A DNA stretch of 64,000 nt from Olsenella sp. Marseille-P4559 (GTDB taxonomy: Bacteria > Actinomycetota > Coriobacteriia > Coriobacteriales > Atopobiaceae). The stretch's first letter is position 1. The number at the start of each line of letters is the position of its first letter. This document shows, in pieces, positions 17,339 to 26,610 of the stretch. A model generated the notes under the pieces. It had not been told where the DNA came from. It saw only the letters and a list, made by a program, of their open reading frames with translations, and did not search any database. The DNA lies in the NCBI RefSeq assembly GCF_900605015.1, contig NZ_LR027574.1:450479-514478 (forward strand). The letters run 5' to 3'. The position numbers were made by a program, and so were the translations under genes.

Positions 17339-18424
17339 CTATGCCTTGTGGGAGCGCTCGAAGCTATCCATGAACTCAACCAGCGTCTCGACGCCGGCCT
17401 TGGGCATGGCGTTGTAGATGGAGGCGCGCATGCCGCCTACGGTGCGGTGTCCCTTGAGGTTCACAAGGCCTGCGTCGGCCGCCCTTGCCACAAACTCGGT
17501 GTCGAGGTCCTTGTCGCCGGTCACGAAGGGGACATTCATGAGCGAACGGCTGGCGGGATCGGTCACCGTGGGGTGGAAGAGCTCGGAGGAGTCGAGGTAG
17601 TCGTAGAGAACCTTGGCCTTCTCGGCGTTTCTCTCGTGCATTGCCGCAAGGCCACCGTTGTCGAGCAGCCACTGGAACACGAGGCCGCACATGTAGATGC
17701 CCCAGCAGTTGGGCGTGTTGTAGAGAGAGCCCTTGTCGGCCTGGGTCTTGAAGCGAAGCATTGTGGGAACTCCGGGAAGGTCATCGGGAATGAGGTCCTC
17801 GCGCACGACGACGATTTGCACGCCAGCGGGACCAACGTTTTTCTGTACGCCGGCATGGATGCAGCCAAACCTGGTCACATCGACCGGCTCGGAGAGGAAC
17901 ATCGAGCTCTGGTCGGAGACGAGCATGTGGCCCTTGGTGTTGGGCAGTGCGTGGTACTGCGTGCCGTAGATGGTGTTGTTCTGGCAGATGTAGAGGTAGT
18001 CCGCATCGTCACGAATGGGCAGGTCCGAGCAGTCGGGGATGTAGGTGAAGTTCTTGTCGGCAGAGCTTGCCACCACGTTGGCGTCACCCAAGACCTGGGC
18101 TTCCTGGTAGGCCTTCTTGGCCCAGTTGCCGGTGATCACAAAGTCTGCCTTGTGGTGAGGCGCAAGGTTGATGAAGGTGGTCGCGAAGAGCAGGGAGTCA
18201 CCGCCCTGCAGGAAGAGCACCTTATAGTTCTCGGGAATGCCCATGAGGGTACGGATGTCGGCCTCCGCCTTGTCAAGGATGCCCTGGAAGGCCTTGGACC
18301 TGTGGCTCATTTCCATGACGGACATGCCCGTGCCTTGGTAGTCGAGAATCTCTGAGCCCGCGCGAGAGAGCACCTCCTCCGGAAGTACGGCGGGGCCGGC
18401 GGAGAAGTTGTACACGCGCGCCAT
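17339..18424 (-). CDS. serC: Phosphoserine aminotransferase
   Basis: A 361-residue PLP enzyme converting 3-phosphohydroxypyruvate to phosphoserine. It starts with the diagnostic VYNFSAGPAVLPEEVL; the PLP lysine lies in GVQKNVGPAG; LFLQGGDSLLFA and the C-terminal KGHRTVGGMRASIYNAM are family signatures. Start ATG 18424 follows GGGAGTGATCTAC. It is the first gene of the serC-serA unit. Confidence 0.95.
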   Translation of the reverse strand: MARVYNFSAGPAVLPEEVLSRAGSEILDYQGTGMSVMEMSHRSKAFQGILDKAEADIRTLMGIPENYKVLFLQGGDSLLFATTFINLAPHHKADFVITGNWAKKAYQEAQVLGDANVVASSADKNFTYIPDCSDLPIRDDADYLYICQNNTIYGTQYHALPNTKGHMLVSDQSSMFLSEPVDVTRFGCIHAGVQKNVGPAGVQIVVVREDLIPDDLPGVPTMLRFKTQADKGSLYNTPNCWGIYMCGLVFQWLLDNGGLAAMHERNAEKAKVLYDYLDSSELFHPTVTDPASRSLMNVPFVTGDKDLDTEFVARAADAGLVNLKGHRTVGGMRASIYNAMPKAGVETLVEFMDSFERSHKA

Positions 18425-18652
18425 GTAGATCACTCCCATTTTCTGGTGCATCGGGACTTCTCGGCTGCTGGTTGGATTGGTGCCACGGCTGCAGCCGACT
18501 CGTGCTTCAACATGATAGCCACGCGATGACGGGAAATTGCAATCGTTACGTTTTGATAACCTAGAGGCGCAGTGGGAATTTGCTCCGCAATCGCGCATAG
18601 GCTGTCGGCTGCTAGAATTGGTGTAGCGACTTTGACGAGGAGGGGAAAGCCC

Positions 18653-19429
18653 ATGGAGCAGACGGCAGAGCGTGCGCACGCGGAAGAAGGCCTTGTCGAC
18701 ATAGTCTTCTTTGACATCGATGACACCCTCTATGATCAGGCCAAGCCCTTTGCCTATGCAGTGCGGCGCACCTGCGGGGACATCCCCGGCGCAACTGACG
18801 ATGACCTCTACGAGGCCAGTCGCAAGCACAGCGGCCCCATATTCGCGGCCTTCTCGGCCCATCGCGTGCCCACGGTCGAGGAGTACGCCCTCCGCATGCA
18901 GCGGACGCTCGCCGACTTTGGCGTCTCGATAGACTTTGCGATGGCATCGGAGGCGCAGCGCGTCTATTCAGAGGAGTCCGGCGTGGCAATGTCGCTCTCC
19001 CCTTCCATGGCATCCTGTCTGGACGTATGTCGCGCACGGGCGCGCCTGGGCGTGGGGGTCATCTCGAACGGGCGTGTCGCCCTGCAGGACGAGAAGCTGG
19101 ACATCCTTGGCATTTGGCGGTGGGTGGACCGCGATGCAGTCTTTGTCTCGCAGGCAGCTGGCTTTGCCAAGCCAGACCCGGAGCTCTTTCGCTTTGCATG
19201 CAGTCACATGGGCGTCTCGCCCGAGCGCTGCGTCTATGTGGGAGACGCCTGCGATACCGATGTTGTGGGCGCATGTGCGGCAGGAATGCCGTGCGCGTGG
19301 CTCAACCGGCGCGGACAGCCAAGACCGCGGGGCACCAGGGGGGTTGCCCCGACCTGGGAGGTTTCTTCGGAGGAGGGCCTACGGGCTCTTCTCGGCAGCG
19401 AGGACTTCTGGAACCTGGGCCGTTCGTGA
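18653..19429 (+). CDS. HAD-superfamily hydrolase
   Basis: A 258-residue HAD phosphatase. Motif I is FFDIDDTLYDQ, motif II GVISNGRVALQ, motif III the Lys in FAKPDPELF, and motif IV YVGDACDTDVVGA. A small helical cap lies between motifs I and II. Substrate is unknown; the YjjG/YfnB-type nucleotidase group is a reasonable comparison. GAGGAGGGGAAAGCCC precedes the ATG. It is divergent from serC. Confidence 0.88.
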   Translation: MEQTAERAHAEEGLVDIVFFDIDDTLYDQAKPFAYAVRRTCGDIPGATDDDLYEASRKHSGPIFAAFSAHRVPTVEEYALRMQRTLADFGVSIDFAMASEAQRVYSEESGVAMSLSPSMASCLDVCRARARLGVGVISNGRVALQDEKLDILGIWRWVDRDAVFVSQAAGFAKPDPELFRFACSHMGVSPERCVYVGDACDTDVVGACAAGMPCAWLNRRGQPRPRGTRGVAPTWEVSSEEGLRALLGSEDFWNLGRS

Positions 19430-19478
19430 CGTGCGCCGCCACGGTGGGCACGCGCCATAAGGAGAGAGAGGGCATGCT

Positions 19479-21533
19479 ATGGATTCAAGGCTCGAGCCGC
19501 TGTTTACCCCATGGAGCATCGGCGAATGCGAGATAAAGAATCGCATCGTCATGACGTCTATGGGCGGAACCAATGTCTTTGGGTGGATGGAGAAGAACCA
19601 CTTCGATCGCGATGGTGCCCGCTTCCTCATGGAGCGCGCACAGAACAACGTCGGCCTTCTCCTCCCTGGCTGCCAGCCGGTCTACAACCCCATCGGCGGG
19701 CAGTGGCTCGACAAGAACCGCACCATGTACGAGGAGTTCAAGCCCTTCATGGAGCGGCTCCACGCCACGGGTGCCAAGATGTTCGTACAGCTCACGGCTG
19801 GCTTTGGGCGCAGCTTCACGGTATCGGACTCCATGGAGGGGCTCTACACAAACCCGCTCCTGCGCGCCCTCTCACGCCCGTTCCTGGACCTGGACAGGAT
19901 TTGCGCCACGGCGTCCCCCTCGCCTAACCGCTGGTCGGACAAGGTGCCCTCCCGCGAGATGACCATCGGCGAGATCGACCGGCTGGTGGAGGCCTTTGCC
20001 ACCTGCGCCAAGCTGCTCAAAGACGCCGGCGTTGACGGCGTGGAAGTCCATGCCGTACACGAGGGTTACCTTCTCGACCAGTTTACGCTCCCCTACGTGA
20101 ACCACCGCAACGACATCTACGGTGGTTCTCGCGAGAATCGCTATCGCTTCCCGGTGCGCATCGTCCACGCCATCCATGACGCCGCGGGCGAGGACTTCCC
20201 CGTGTCGCTTCGCTACTCGGTGGTGAGCCGCACCAAGGGCTTCCGCGAGGGTGCTCTTCCCGGTGAGGACTACGTCGAGGCCGGTCGTACGATGGAGGAG
20301 TCCGAGTGGGCCGCGCGCTACCTCACCGACGAGGGCTACGCGATGCTCAACTGCGACAACGGCACCTATGACGCCTGGTACTGGGCTCACCCGCCCATCT
20401 ACATGCCCGAGAACTGCAACCTCGCCGACGTCGAGCACATCAAGGGCTTCGTGGACGCGCCCGTCATCTGCGCCGGCCGCATGGACCCCTATGTGGGTGC
20501 GCAGGCCGTGGCCGAGGACAAGATCGATGCCGTGGGCTTTGCCCGCCAGTTCCTGGCCGACGGCGAGTGGGTGACCAAGCTTGTCGAGGGGCGCGAGAAG
20601 GACATACATCCCTGCATCTGCTGCCACAACGGCTGCTTCAACATGTGTCACTACAATGGCCATGCCAACACCCAGACGCTTGGGGATTCGCTGCACCTCT
20701 CGCGCTGCGCCGTGAACCCCGAGACCATGCAGCATGGGAGGCACCACATTCGCCCTACGACTACGCCTAGGCGCGTTGCCGTCGTGGGAGGTGGCATCGG
20801 TGGCATGGAGGCCGCGCGCGTGCTTGCGCTGCGTGGCCACTGGCCCGTCGTATACGAGCGGTCCGACCGCCTGGGCGGGGTCTTCCGCGAGGCGGCGTCT
20901 GCCAGCTTCAAGGGGAAGCTCCGCGACCTTCTCGCCTGGTATGAGCGGCAGATGGAGGTCTTGGGCGTCGAGGTCCACTACAACCACGAGGTCATCGGCG
21001 TGCGGGAACTCGACGAGGACTACGCCATTGTGGCAACGGGTGCCACGCCCAAGCGCCTGCCCGTCCAGGGCTTCGAGCATGCGATGGATGCCCTTGACTA
21101 CCTCGGCGGCCAGGAGGTCGGCCAGCGCGTGGCGGTCATCGGCGGTGGCCTCACCGGCTGTGAGGTGGCGCTTGAGCTCTACCTCTCGGGCAAGACGCCC
21201 GTCATTGTCGAGATGAAAGACGACCTGGTGGCACAGGACGGCGTCTGCCTCGCCAACTCGAGCTACCTGCGGGAGTTCTTTGCGTGGAAGAAGGTCCCCG
21301 TCTACCTCGAGACCACGGTGCATGCCATGGGTGACGGTTGGGTGCAGATCTCCCGCAAGGATGGAACGCTCGAGCGCATCGAGTGCGACTCCGTGGTGAG
21401 CGCCGTCGGCTACACGCCCGACCCCATCGCCAAGCCCGAGGGACGCCACGTGCAGCTTGTTGGCGACTGCGCCGGCGTGGGCAACCTGCGCTCGGTCATC
21501 TGGCGCGCCTACGAGGCCGCCTCGCGAGTCTAG
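19479..21533 (+). CDS. FMN/FAD/Fe-S enoate-reductase-like oxidoreductase (2,4-dienoyl-CoA reductase family)
   Basis: A 684-residue two-part flavoenzyme. Residues 1-370 form an Old Yellow Enzyme TIM barrel (FMN), with the active-site region VHAVHEGYLLDQF and GGSRENRYRFPVRI. A 4Fe-4S cluster site follows (HPCICCHNGC, then a final Cys after a longer than usual spacer). Residues 425-684 form an FAD/NAD(P) domain (VAVVGGGIGGMEAARVL, VAVIGGGLTGCEVALEL). The barrel pair is H-x-x-H as in the family, but HAVHE replaces the common HGAHG, so the substrate differs. Two aconitase X genes follow on the same strand; together they suggest a degradation pathway. Related enzymes reduce enoates, bile-acid intermediates or demethylate betaines. 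Confidence 0.85.
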   Translation: MDSRLEPLFTPWSIGECEIKNRIVMTSMGGTNVFGWMEKNHFDRDGARFLMERAQNNVGLLLPGCQPVYNPIGGQWLDKNRTMYEEFKPFMERLHATGAKMFVQLTAGFGRSFTVSDSMEGLYTNPLLRALSRPFLDLDRICATASPSPNRWSDKVPSREMTIGEIDRLVEAFATCAKLLKDAGVDGVEVHAVHEGYLLDQFTLPYVNHRNDIYGGSRENRYRFPVRIVHAIHDAAGEDFPVSLRYSVVSRTKGFREGALPGEDYVEAGRTMEESEWAARYLTDEGYAMLNCDNGTYDAWYWAHPPIYMPENCNLADVEHIKGFVDAPVICAGRMDPYVGAQAVAEDKIDAVGFARQFLADGEWVTKLVEGREKDIHPCICCHNGCFNMCHYNGHANTQTLGDSLHLSRCAVNPETMQHGRHHIRPTTTPRRVAVVGGGIGGMEAARVLALRGHWPVVYERSDRLGGVFREAASASFKGKLRDLLAWYERQMEVLGVEVHYNHEVIGVRELDEDYAIVATGATPKRLPVQGFEHAMDALDYLGGQEVGQRVAVIGGGLTGCEVALELYLSGKTPVIVEMKDDLVAQDGVCLANSSYLREFFAWKKVPVYLETTVHAMGDGWVQISRKDGTLERIECDSVVSAVGYTPDPIAKPEGRHVQLVGDCAGVGNLRSVIWRAYEAASRV

Positions 21534-21597
21534 CGGCAGGCGGCGACGCGAAAACCGCAATACTGAGAAGAACGCAACCAAGGAGGGAGGCTAGCCC

Positions 21598-22869
21598 ATG
21601 GAGCTGACCCAAGAGGAGCGCGACATCCTCAATGGCAAGCAGGGAGAGACGCTTGCGAAGGTGATGCGGACGCTCGTCGAGTACGGAGAGGCCTTTGGCG
21701 CCAAGCGCATGGTGAAGGTGACCGCACCGGGACACCTCGTGACCAGTTTCGGTATCTCGATTCTCAACGCGAACTTCCGCCTCATGGACGAGCTCATCGA
21801 CGCGGGGCTCAAGACGAAGGAGCCCTTCACCGTCGACCCGCGCCCCATCGACAACGCCGACGTCCCGGCGAGCCTCGTGCAGAAGATCGTGGGAGCGGTG
21901 ACCTACAGCAAGCAGGAGTCCTACGAGCGCCAGCTCCGTGCGGTTGGCCTCAAGGACGAGAACGCCTTCACCTGCGCCTGCTACCTGCCCGAGGTCGGCA
22001 ACACCCCCAAGCGTGGCGACATCCTCAGCTGGGCCGAGTCGTCGGCCGTTGTCTACGCGAACTCCGTCCTGGGGGCTCGGTGCAACAGGAACAGCGGCTT
22101 CATCGACCTCTTTGGCAACATCGTGGGCGAGGTGCCGGAGTTTGGCTTCCTCACCGACGAGGGACGCAAGGCGACCTGGGTCGTGGACGTGGAGTGCACG
22201 GAGAAGCCGCAGGCACAGGTGCTGGGCTCCGCCATCGGCATGAAGGTCATGGACGAGGTCCCCTACATCCGCGGCCTCGACCGCTGGCTTGGCGGGACCC
22301 TGGGCGACGACGCGAAGGCCTACCTCAAGGACATGGGGGCTGCCACGGCGTCGAACGGCGCGGTCGGCCTCTACCACGTGGCGGGCATCACGCCGGAGGC
22401 GGCAGACCTCGGCGAGTCCCTCGTGGCAGAGGGCGCCAAGCACTACGTGATCGACGACGCCGAGCTCGAGCGCGTGAAGGCGAACTACCCCAACATCTGG
22501 AAGAAGCCTGACGCCAGGCCACGCCTCGCGTTCATCGGCTGCCCGCACTGCTCGCTCGACCAGCTCGAGGACTGGTCGCACCGCATCCCCGAGGCGCTCG
22601 CGCGCGAGGGCCGCACGAAGGTGGCCGTGCCGACGGTCGTCTCCAGCGCCCCCGACGTCCTGGCCGCCTTCGACGGCGCGCCCGAGAAACGCAGACTCCT
22701 CGCCACAGGCGCCAAGCTCACCTACATCTGCCCGCTCATGTACATGGACAACCCTGCCACGGACCTCCCGGTGGTGACCTGCTCGAACAAGCTGCGCACC
22801 TACACGAGCGCCCGCTACTTTGACGAGGACGACCTGCTCCGCATCATCGCGAGGGGAAGGATCGACTAA
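21598..22869 (+). CDS. Aconitase X large (catalytic) subunit
   Basis: A 423-residue protein matching the AcnX catalytic domain (DUF521). Visible signatures are CACYLPEVGNTPKRG, LSWAESSAVVYANSVLGARCNR, GCPHCSLDQLE and a C-terminal VVTCSNKLRTYTS, where relatives more often have a TNS-type stretch. Characterised AcnX enzymes are hydro-lyases, such as cis-3-hydroxy-L-proline dehydratase in bacteria and phosphomevalonate dehydratase in archaea, and bind an Fe-S cluster. GGAGGGAGGC precedes the ATG. It abuts the small subunit gene with a one-base overlap (TAATG). Confidence 0.88.
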   Translation: MELTQEERDILNGKQGETLAKVMRTLVEYGEAFGAKRMVKVTAPGHLVTSFGISILNANFRLMDELIDAGLKTKEPFTVDPRPIDNADVPASLVQKIVGAVTYSKQESYERQLRAVGLKDENAFTCACYLPEVGNTPKRGDILSWAESSAVVYANSVLGARCNRNSGFIDLFGNIVGEVPEFGFLTDEGRKATWVVDVECTEKPQAQVLGSAIGMKVMDEVPYIRGLDRWLGGTLGDDAKAYLKDMGAATASNGAVGLYHVAGITPEAADLGESLVAEGAKHYVIDDAELERVKANYPNIWKKPDARPRLAFIGCPHCSLDQLEDWSHRIPEALAREGRTKVAVPTVVSSAPDVLAAFDGAPEKRRLLATGAKLTYICPLMYMDNPATDLPVVTCSNKLRTYTSARYFDEDDLLRIIARGRID

Positions 22870-23318
22870 TGGCTGAGAAGACCTTTAAGGGACGCGCGGT
22901 CATCGCGGGCACCACGAGCGCGAAGGCGCTGGTGAGCCACGGCGGCTTCAACACGCTTGCGAGCTACCAGCAGCCCCTCATCCTGAAGAACGTGAAGGCG
23001 CCCTGCTCCGACCAGAACAACCTCGACCTCTACAAGAAGCCCCTGCAGGGAGCGGCGATTTGCCTTCCGCAGACCATCGGCTCCACCACGGGCGGCATGG
23101 TGCTCATGTGCGCGTGCGATATGGGCGCGGGGCCGGCCTGCATGCTCTTCTCGAAGGCGATCGACCCTTTGGCCGCAGCGGGTGCCATTCTTGCCAAGAA
23201 CTGGACCGAGCATCCGTTTGTCGTTGTGGACCAGCTCGGCGACGAGTTCCTCGACTACGTGCACGACGGCATGGACGTGAGCGTGGCGGAGGACGGTACC
23301 GTTACGGTTTGCGGATAG
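22869..23318 (+). CDS. Aconitase X small (swivel) subunit
   Basis: A 149-residue DUF126-type swivelling domain that completes the AcnX active site. FKGRAVIAGTTSAKALV is the family start, and IGSTTGGMVLM is where the catalytic-serine loop lies in relatives (usually GRGSS/C). The gene is immediately coupled to the large subunit, as in two-subunit AcnX enzymes. The substrate is unknown. Confidence 0.87.
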   Translation: MAEKTFKGRAVIAGTTSAKALVSHGGFNTLASYQQPLILKNVKAPCSDQNNLDLYKKPLQGAAICLPQTIGSTTGGMVLMCACDMGAGPACMLFSKAIDPLAAAGAILAKNWTEHPFVVVDQLGDEFLDYVHDGMDVSVAEDGTVTVCG

Positions 23319-23323
23319 CTTTG

Positions 23324-23348
23324 GGGGCGCCACCACAGTGGTGCCCCT
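23324..23348 (+). terminator. Terminator after the aconitase X operon
   Basis: GGGGCGCCAC and GTGGTGCCCC pair with one wobble across a CACA loop, six bases past the stop. The T-run is poor. It also separates the operon from convergent recQ. Confidence 0.5.
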
Positions 23349-23451
23349 CTCGGTTGAAGCTGGCGTGATTTCTCGACGTTTAGATGGCTCTAACCGTTCG
23401 GAATCTACGGGAGACAGTGGCCGACGGTCGCCAGGCACTATCGCTGCTCCC

Positions 23452-25071
23452 CTATCGATTGATCTCCTCGAGAAACTGCCTCCCGTAGCGCTCGAGCTTG
23501 GTGTGACCCACGCCAGAGACGGCGAGAAGCTCCTCCTTGTCTTGGGGTCTCCTTTGCACCATGGCTCGCAGCGTGGCGTCCGAGAAGACCACATAGGGCG
23601 GCACGTGGGACTCGTCTGCCAGGCGCTTGCGCAAGGCGCGCAGCCGCTGAAAAAGACGCTCGTCCTCATCAGTGACCTCAGCCTCGCTGGGAAGCTCGCG
23701 CGTGCGGTAGCCACTGGCACCCATGGCACCACGAGCCCGCCGCGAGCAAGGCCTCCTGAGATGCTCGGCCGCCGAGCTCCCGAGGCACACGGAGCATCCG
23801 CCACAGCCATCCTTTCCCTTCCCCACCGCAACCGACGATGCATCCTGCCCAAAGTAGCGCAGCACGCGGGCCCGCAGGCACGTGTCGCTCATCGCATAGC
23901 CGATTATCGCCGAGAGGAGACGCTCCCGGTTGCGCAGGAGGGTGGCCCTCTCCGCCTGGGGCGTCTCCGGTGGGAACTGGGTGTTGTCGATGAAGAAGTG
24001 GCAGGTACGGATGTCCCCACGACTCCAGAGGAGATAGCACTCCGCCGGCTCCCCGTCACGACCCGCGCGCCCTGCCTCCTGGTAGTACTCCTCGAGCGAG
24101 AGGGGCAGCCCGCAGTTGACAACGAATCGCACGTCGGACTTGTCGATACCCATGCCAAATGCGTTGGTGGCCACCATTACGCGGGCCTCGTCGTGTACGA
24201 AGGCTTCCTGCGAGGCCGTACGCTCGGCGTTCTCCATTCCCGCGTGATAGCTAACGGTACGGATGCCTGCTGCCCGCAGGGTCTTTGCAAGCTCGTCCAC
24301 TTTCTTGCGCGTGTTGGTGTAGACGATGCCAGACCACGTGGGGTGTGCCGCGAGGTAGCCCATGAGCCAGCGCGTGCGCTCGCCGGGAGTGAGCTCGAAA
24401 GACGAGAGTCGCAGGTTGGGGCGGTCAAAACCATTCACCTGCACCATCGGGTGGCGAAGGTCCAAGAGCCTCGCAACGTCCTCCCGCACGCGAGGCGTGG
24501 CCGTAGCCGTAAGGGCACAGACCACGGGGCGCTCTGGCAGCTGTGCGACAAAGGCGGGTATGCCACGGTATGCCGGACGGAAGTCCTGGCCCCACTGGCT
24601 CACGCAGTGGGCCTCGTCGACGGCCACAAGCGGTATGCACACCCGCTGTGCGAAGGCAATGAAGCGCTGGTCAGAGAGGCGTTCGGGTGCGATGTACATG
24701 AGGTCATACCAGCCGGCAAGCCCCCGTGCCATCACCACCTCCTGCTGGCGTGGGGTGAGCGTGGAGTTGAGATAGGAACCCCTGATGCCCACCTCCTTAA
24801 GAGAGCGCACCTGGTCGCCCATGAGCGAGATGAGCGGAGACACCACGAGGGTGAGTCCACCGAGAAGAACTGCGGGAACCTGATAGCAGATGGACTTCCC
24901 GGCACCCGTGGGCATGACGGCAAGCGCGTCTTGGCCTGAGAGTACCGACGCTATGACCTCGCCCTGACCAGGACGGAAGGAGTCGTAGCCAAAGTAGGTG
25001 CGGAGCGCCTCCCGCGCGTGCGCAAGAGTCCCCCCTCGCCTGTCCTGGCCCCTCTCGCCCGCCGCTGCCAT
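23452..25071 (-). CDS. recQ: RecQ-type ATP-dependent DNA helicase
   Basis: A 539-residue 3'-5' DNA helicase for recombination repair. Motifs: Walker A in PTGAGKSICYQVPA, Walker B DEAHCVSQWG, the SYHAGM and AFGMGIDKSDVRFVVN segments, and an aromatic-rich loop GQDFRPAY. The RecQ zinc-binding cysteines are in TCHFF, SDTCLR and CGGCSVC. A C-terminal HRDC domain (about 460-539) is present. Start ATG 25071 follows GGGAGGGCCA. It is somewhat shorter than E. coli RecQ. It is divergent from the MATE gene. Confidence 0.93.
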   Translation of the reverse strand: MAAAGERGQDRRGGTLAHAREALRTYFGYDSFRPGQGEVIASVLSGQDALAVMPTGAGKSICYQVPAVLLGGLTLVVSPLISLMGDQVRSLKEVGIRGSYLNSTLTPRQQEVVMARGLAGWYDLMYIAPERLSDQRFIAFAQRVCIPLVAVDEAHCVSQWGQDFRPAYRGIPAFVAQLPERPVVCALTATATPRVREDVARLLDLRHPMVQVNGFDRPNLRLSSFELTPGERTRWLMGYLAAHPTWSGIVYTNTRKKVDELAKTLRAAGIRTVSYHAGMENAERTASQEAFVHDEARVMVATNAFGMGIDKSDVRFVVNCGLPLSLEEYYQEAGRAGRDGEPAECYLLWSRGDIRTCHFFIDNTQFPPETPQAERATLLRNRERLLSAIIGYAMSDTCLRARVLRYFGQDASSVAVGKGKDGCGGCSVCLGSSAAEHLRRPCSRRARGAMGASGYRTRELPSEAEVTDEDERLFQRLRALRKRLADESHVPPYVVFSDATLRAMVQRRPQDKEELLAVSGVGHTKLERYGRQFLEEINR

Positions 25072-25163
25072 TGGCCCTCCCGCGTCCCCTGGACTATGTC
25101 TTCTGAAAGTTAGTGCCGTTCGTAGTCGCAATGGCACCGCCCGGCGGTACTACCATACAACGG

Positions 25164-26564
25164 ATGAACGAAGGCAAAGACACAGCAGCGGCCAAGTATC
25201 GGCAGATGACAGAGGAGCCCATTCGACCCCTGATCCTCTCGCTTGCCGCGCCCTCCATCATCTCGAACCTCGTGACCAGCATCTACAACCTGTGTGACAC
25301 CTTCTTCGTGGGGTCGCTTGGCACATCCGCCGAGGGGGCAATCGGCATCTCGTTCGTGGTCATGACGGCGATACAGGCCGTGGGGTTCGGCATGGGGCAG
25401 GGCACCGGCAACGCCATCTCGCGCTTCCTCGGCGCCCGCGACCGTGAGCGCGCCTGCATCATGGCCACAAACGGCCTTGCCATCACGCTCCTTCTCGGCA
25501 CGCTCATCGCCATTCTCGGCAACGTCTTCATCGAGCCGATCTGCATTGTCGCCGGCTCGACCGACACTATCCTCCCCTACGCCAAGACCTTCATCGGCAT
25601 CATCCTTCTCGGTGCCCCCTTCATGTGCAGCTCGCTCATGCTCAACATGCAACTGCGCTTCGAGGGTGAGGCGCTCCACTCGATGATTGCCATCATGACC
25701 GGCGCTATCATCAACATTGCGCTGGAGCCGCTCCTCATCTACGTGGTTGGGCTGGGAATCGCCGGCAGTGCCATTGCCACGGTGATATGCCAGTTCATCA
25801 GCTTTTGCATTCTCGTCTGGCAGATCCAGCGCGTGGGCATCACTCCCCTCTCGCCCAGGTGGCTGAGAAGGCCCACCCGCGCCATGGTCGCCAGAATCGT
25901 GAACGGGGGACTTCCCTCCTTCGTGCGACAGTGCATGCTCGGCGTTGCCACCACGCTCCTGAACGAGGCGGCGCGGCCCTTCGGCGACGCGGCCATCGCT
26001 GCGCTCGCCGTGGTGCAGAGAATCGCGAGCATAGGCAACTACGTGCAGATAGGCATCGGCCAGGGGTTCCAGCCCGTGATCGGCTACAACTACGGGGCCA
26101 AGCTCTACGAGCGCATCCGTGCCGGGTACCGCTTCTCGGTGCGCACGGCGTTCGTCGCCGTGGCCCTTCTCGGCGTCGTGACGTGCGCCTTTGCTCCGCA
26201 GCTCATTGGCCTCTTCTCGGGCAACCCGGAAGTGCTGGACATTGGCACGCTCGCGCTGCGTGTGGAGAGCTTCACGCTTCCGCTCACGGGGACGGCGATG
26301 ATCACGAACTTCCTGCTCCAGACGACGGGTCGCATGTGGAGGGCAACGATCCTCGGCGCGTGCAGACTCGGCCTCGTCCTTGGGCCCGTGGTGCTGGTGC
26401 TGCCACCCCTCCTGGGGCTTCTCGGCGTGCAGCTCGCCCAGCCCGTGACCGACGTCGTCACGTTCCTGGTCACGATACCCATGGCCTGGTCGATCCTGCG
26501 CGAGCTTGCCGCCGAAGAGCACGAGAGCAAGCGAGCGAGTAGCGCTACTGTCCCGGCAAGGTAG
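25164..26564 (+). CDS. MATE-family efflux transporter
   Basis: A 466-residue polytopic membrane protein with about 12 helices, of the multidrug and toxin extrusion type. It begins EEPIRPLILSLAAPSIISNL, and repeats the family half-structure after residue 230 (GLPSFVRQCMLGVATTLLN). IGQGFQPVIGYNYGA is the second-half signature. Drugs or metabolites cannot be predicted. The start is uncertain: ATG 25164 lacks a strong ribosome-binding site; in-frame starts at 25113 and 25131 exist but overlap the recQ leader. Confidence 0.88.
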   Translation: MNEGKDTAAAKYRQMTEEPIRPLILSLAAPSIISNLVTSIYNLCDTFFVGSLGTSAEGAIGISFVVMTAIQAVGFGMGQGTGNAISRFLGARDRERACIMATNGLAITLLLGTLIAILGNVFIEPICIVAGSTDTILPYAKTFIGIILLGAPFMCSSLMLNMQLRFEGEALHSMIAIMTGAIINIALEPLLIYVVGLGIAGSAIATVICQFISFCILVWQIQRVGITPLSPRWLRRPTRAMVARIVNGGLPSFVRQCMLGVATTLLNEAARPFGDAAIAALAVVQRIASIGNYVQIGIGQGFQPVIGYNYGAKLYERIRAGYRFSVRTAFVAVALLGVVTCAFAPQLIGLFSGNPEVLDIGTLALRVESFTLPLTGTAMITNFLLQTTGRMWRATILGACRLGLVLGPVVLVLPPLLGLLGVQLAQPVTDVVTFLVTIPMAWSILRELAAEEHESKRASSATVPAR

Positions 26565-26610
26565 CGCGTTGCTTCAGCTCATAAGCGCTGTCGCCATGCG
26601 AGAGAACCAC

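Noticed and set aside
19872-21581. A 569-codon open frame antisense to the flavoenzyme
   Set aside because: No motifs, His/Val/Ala-biased composition typical of antisense frames in GC-rich DNA.
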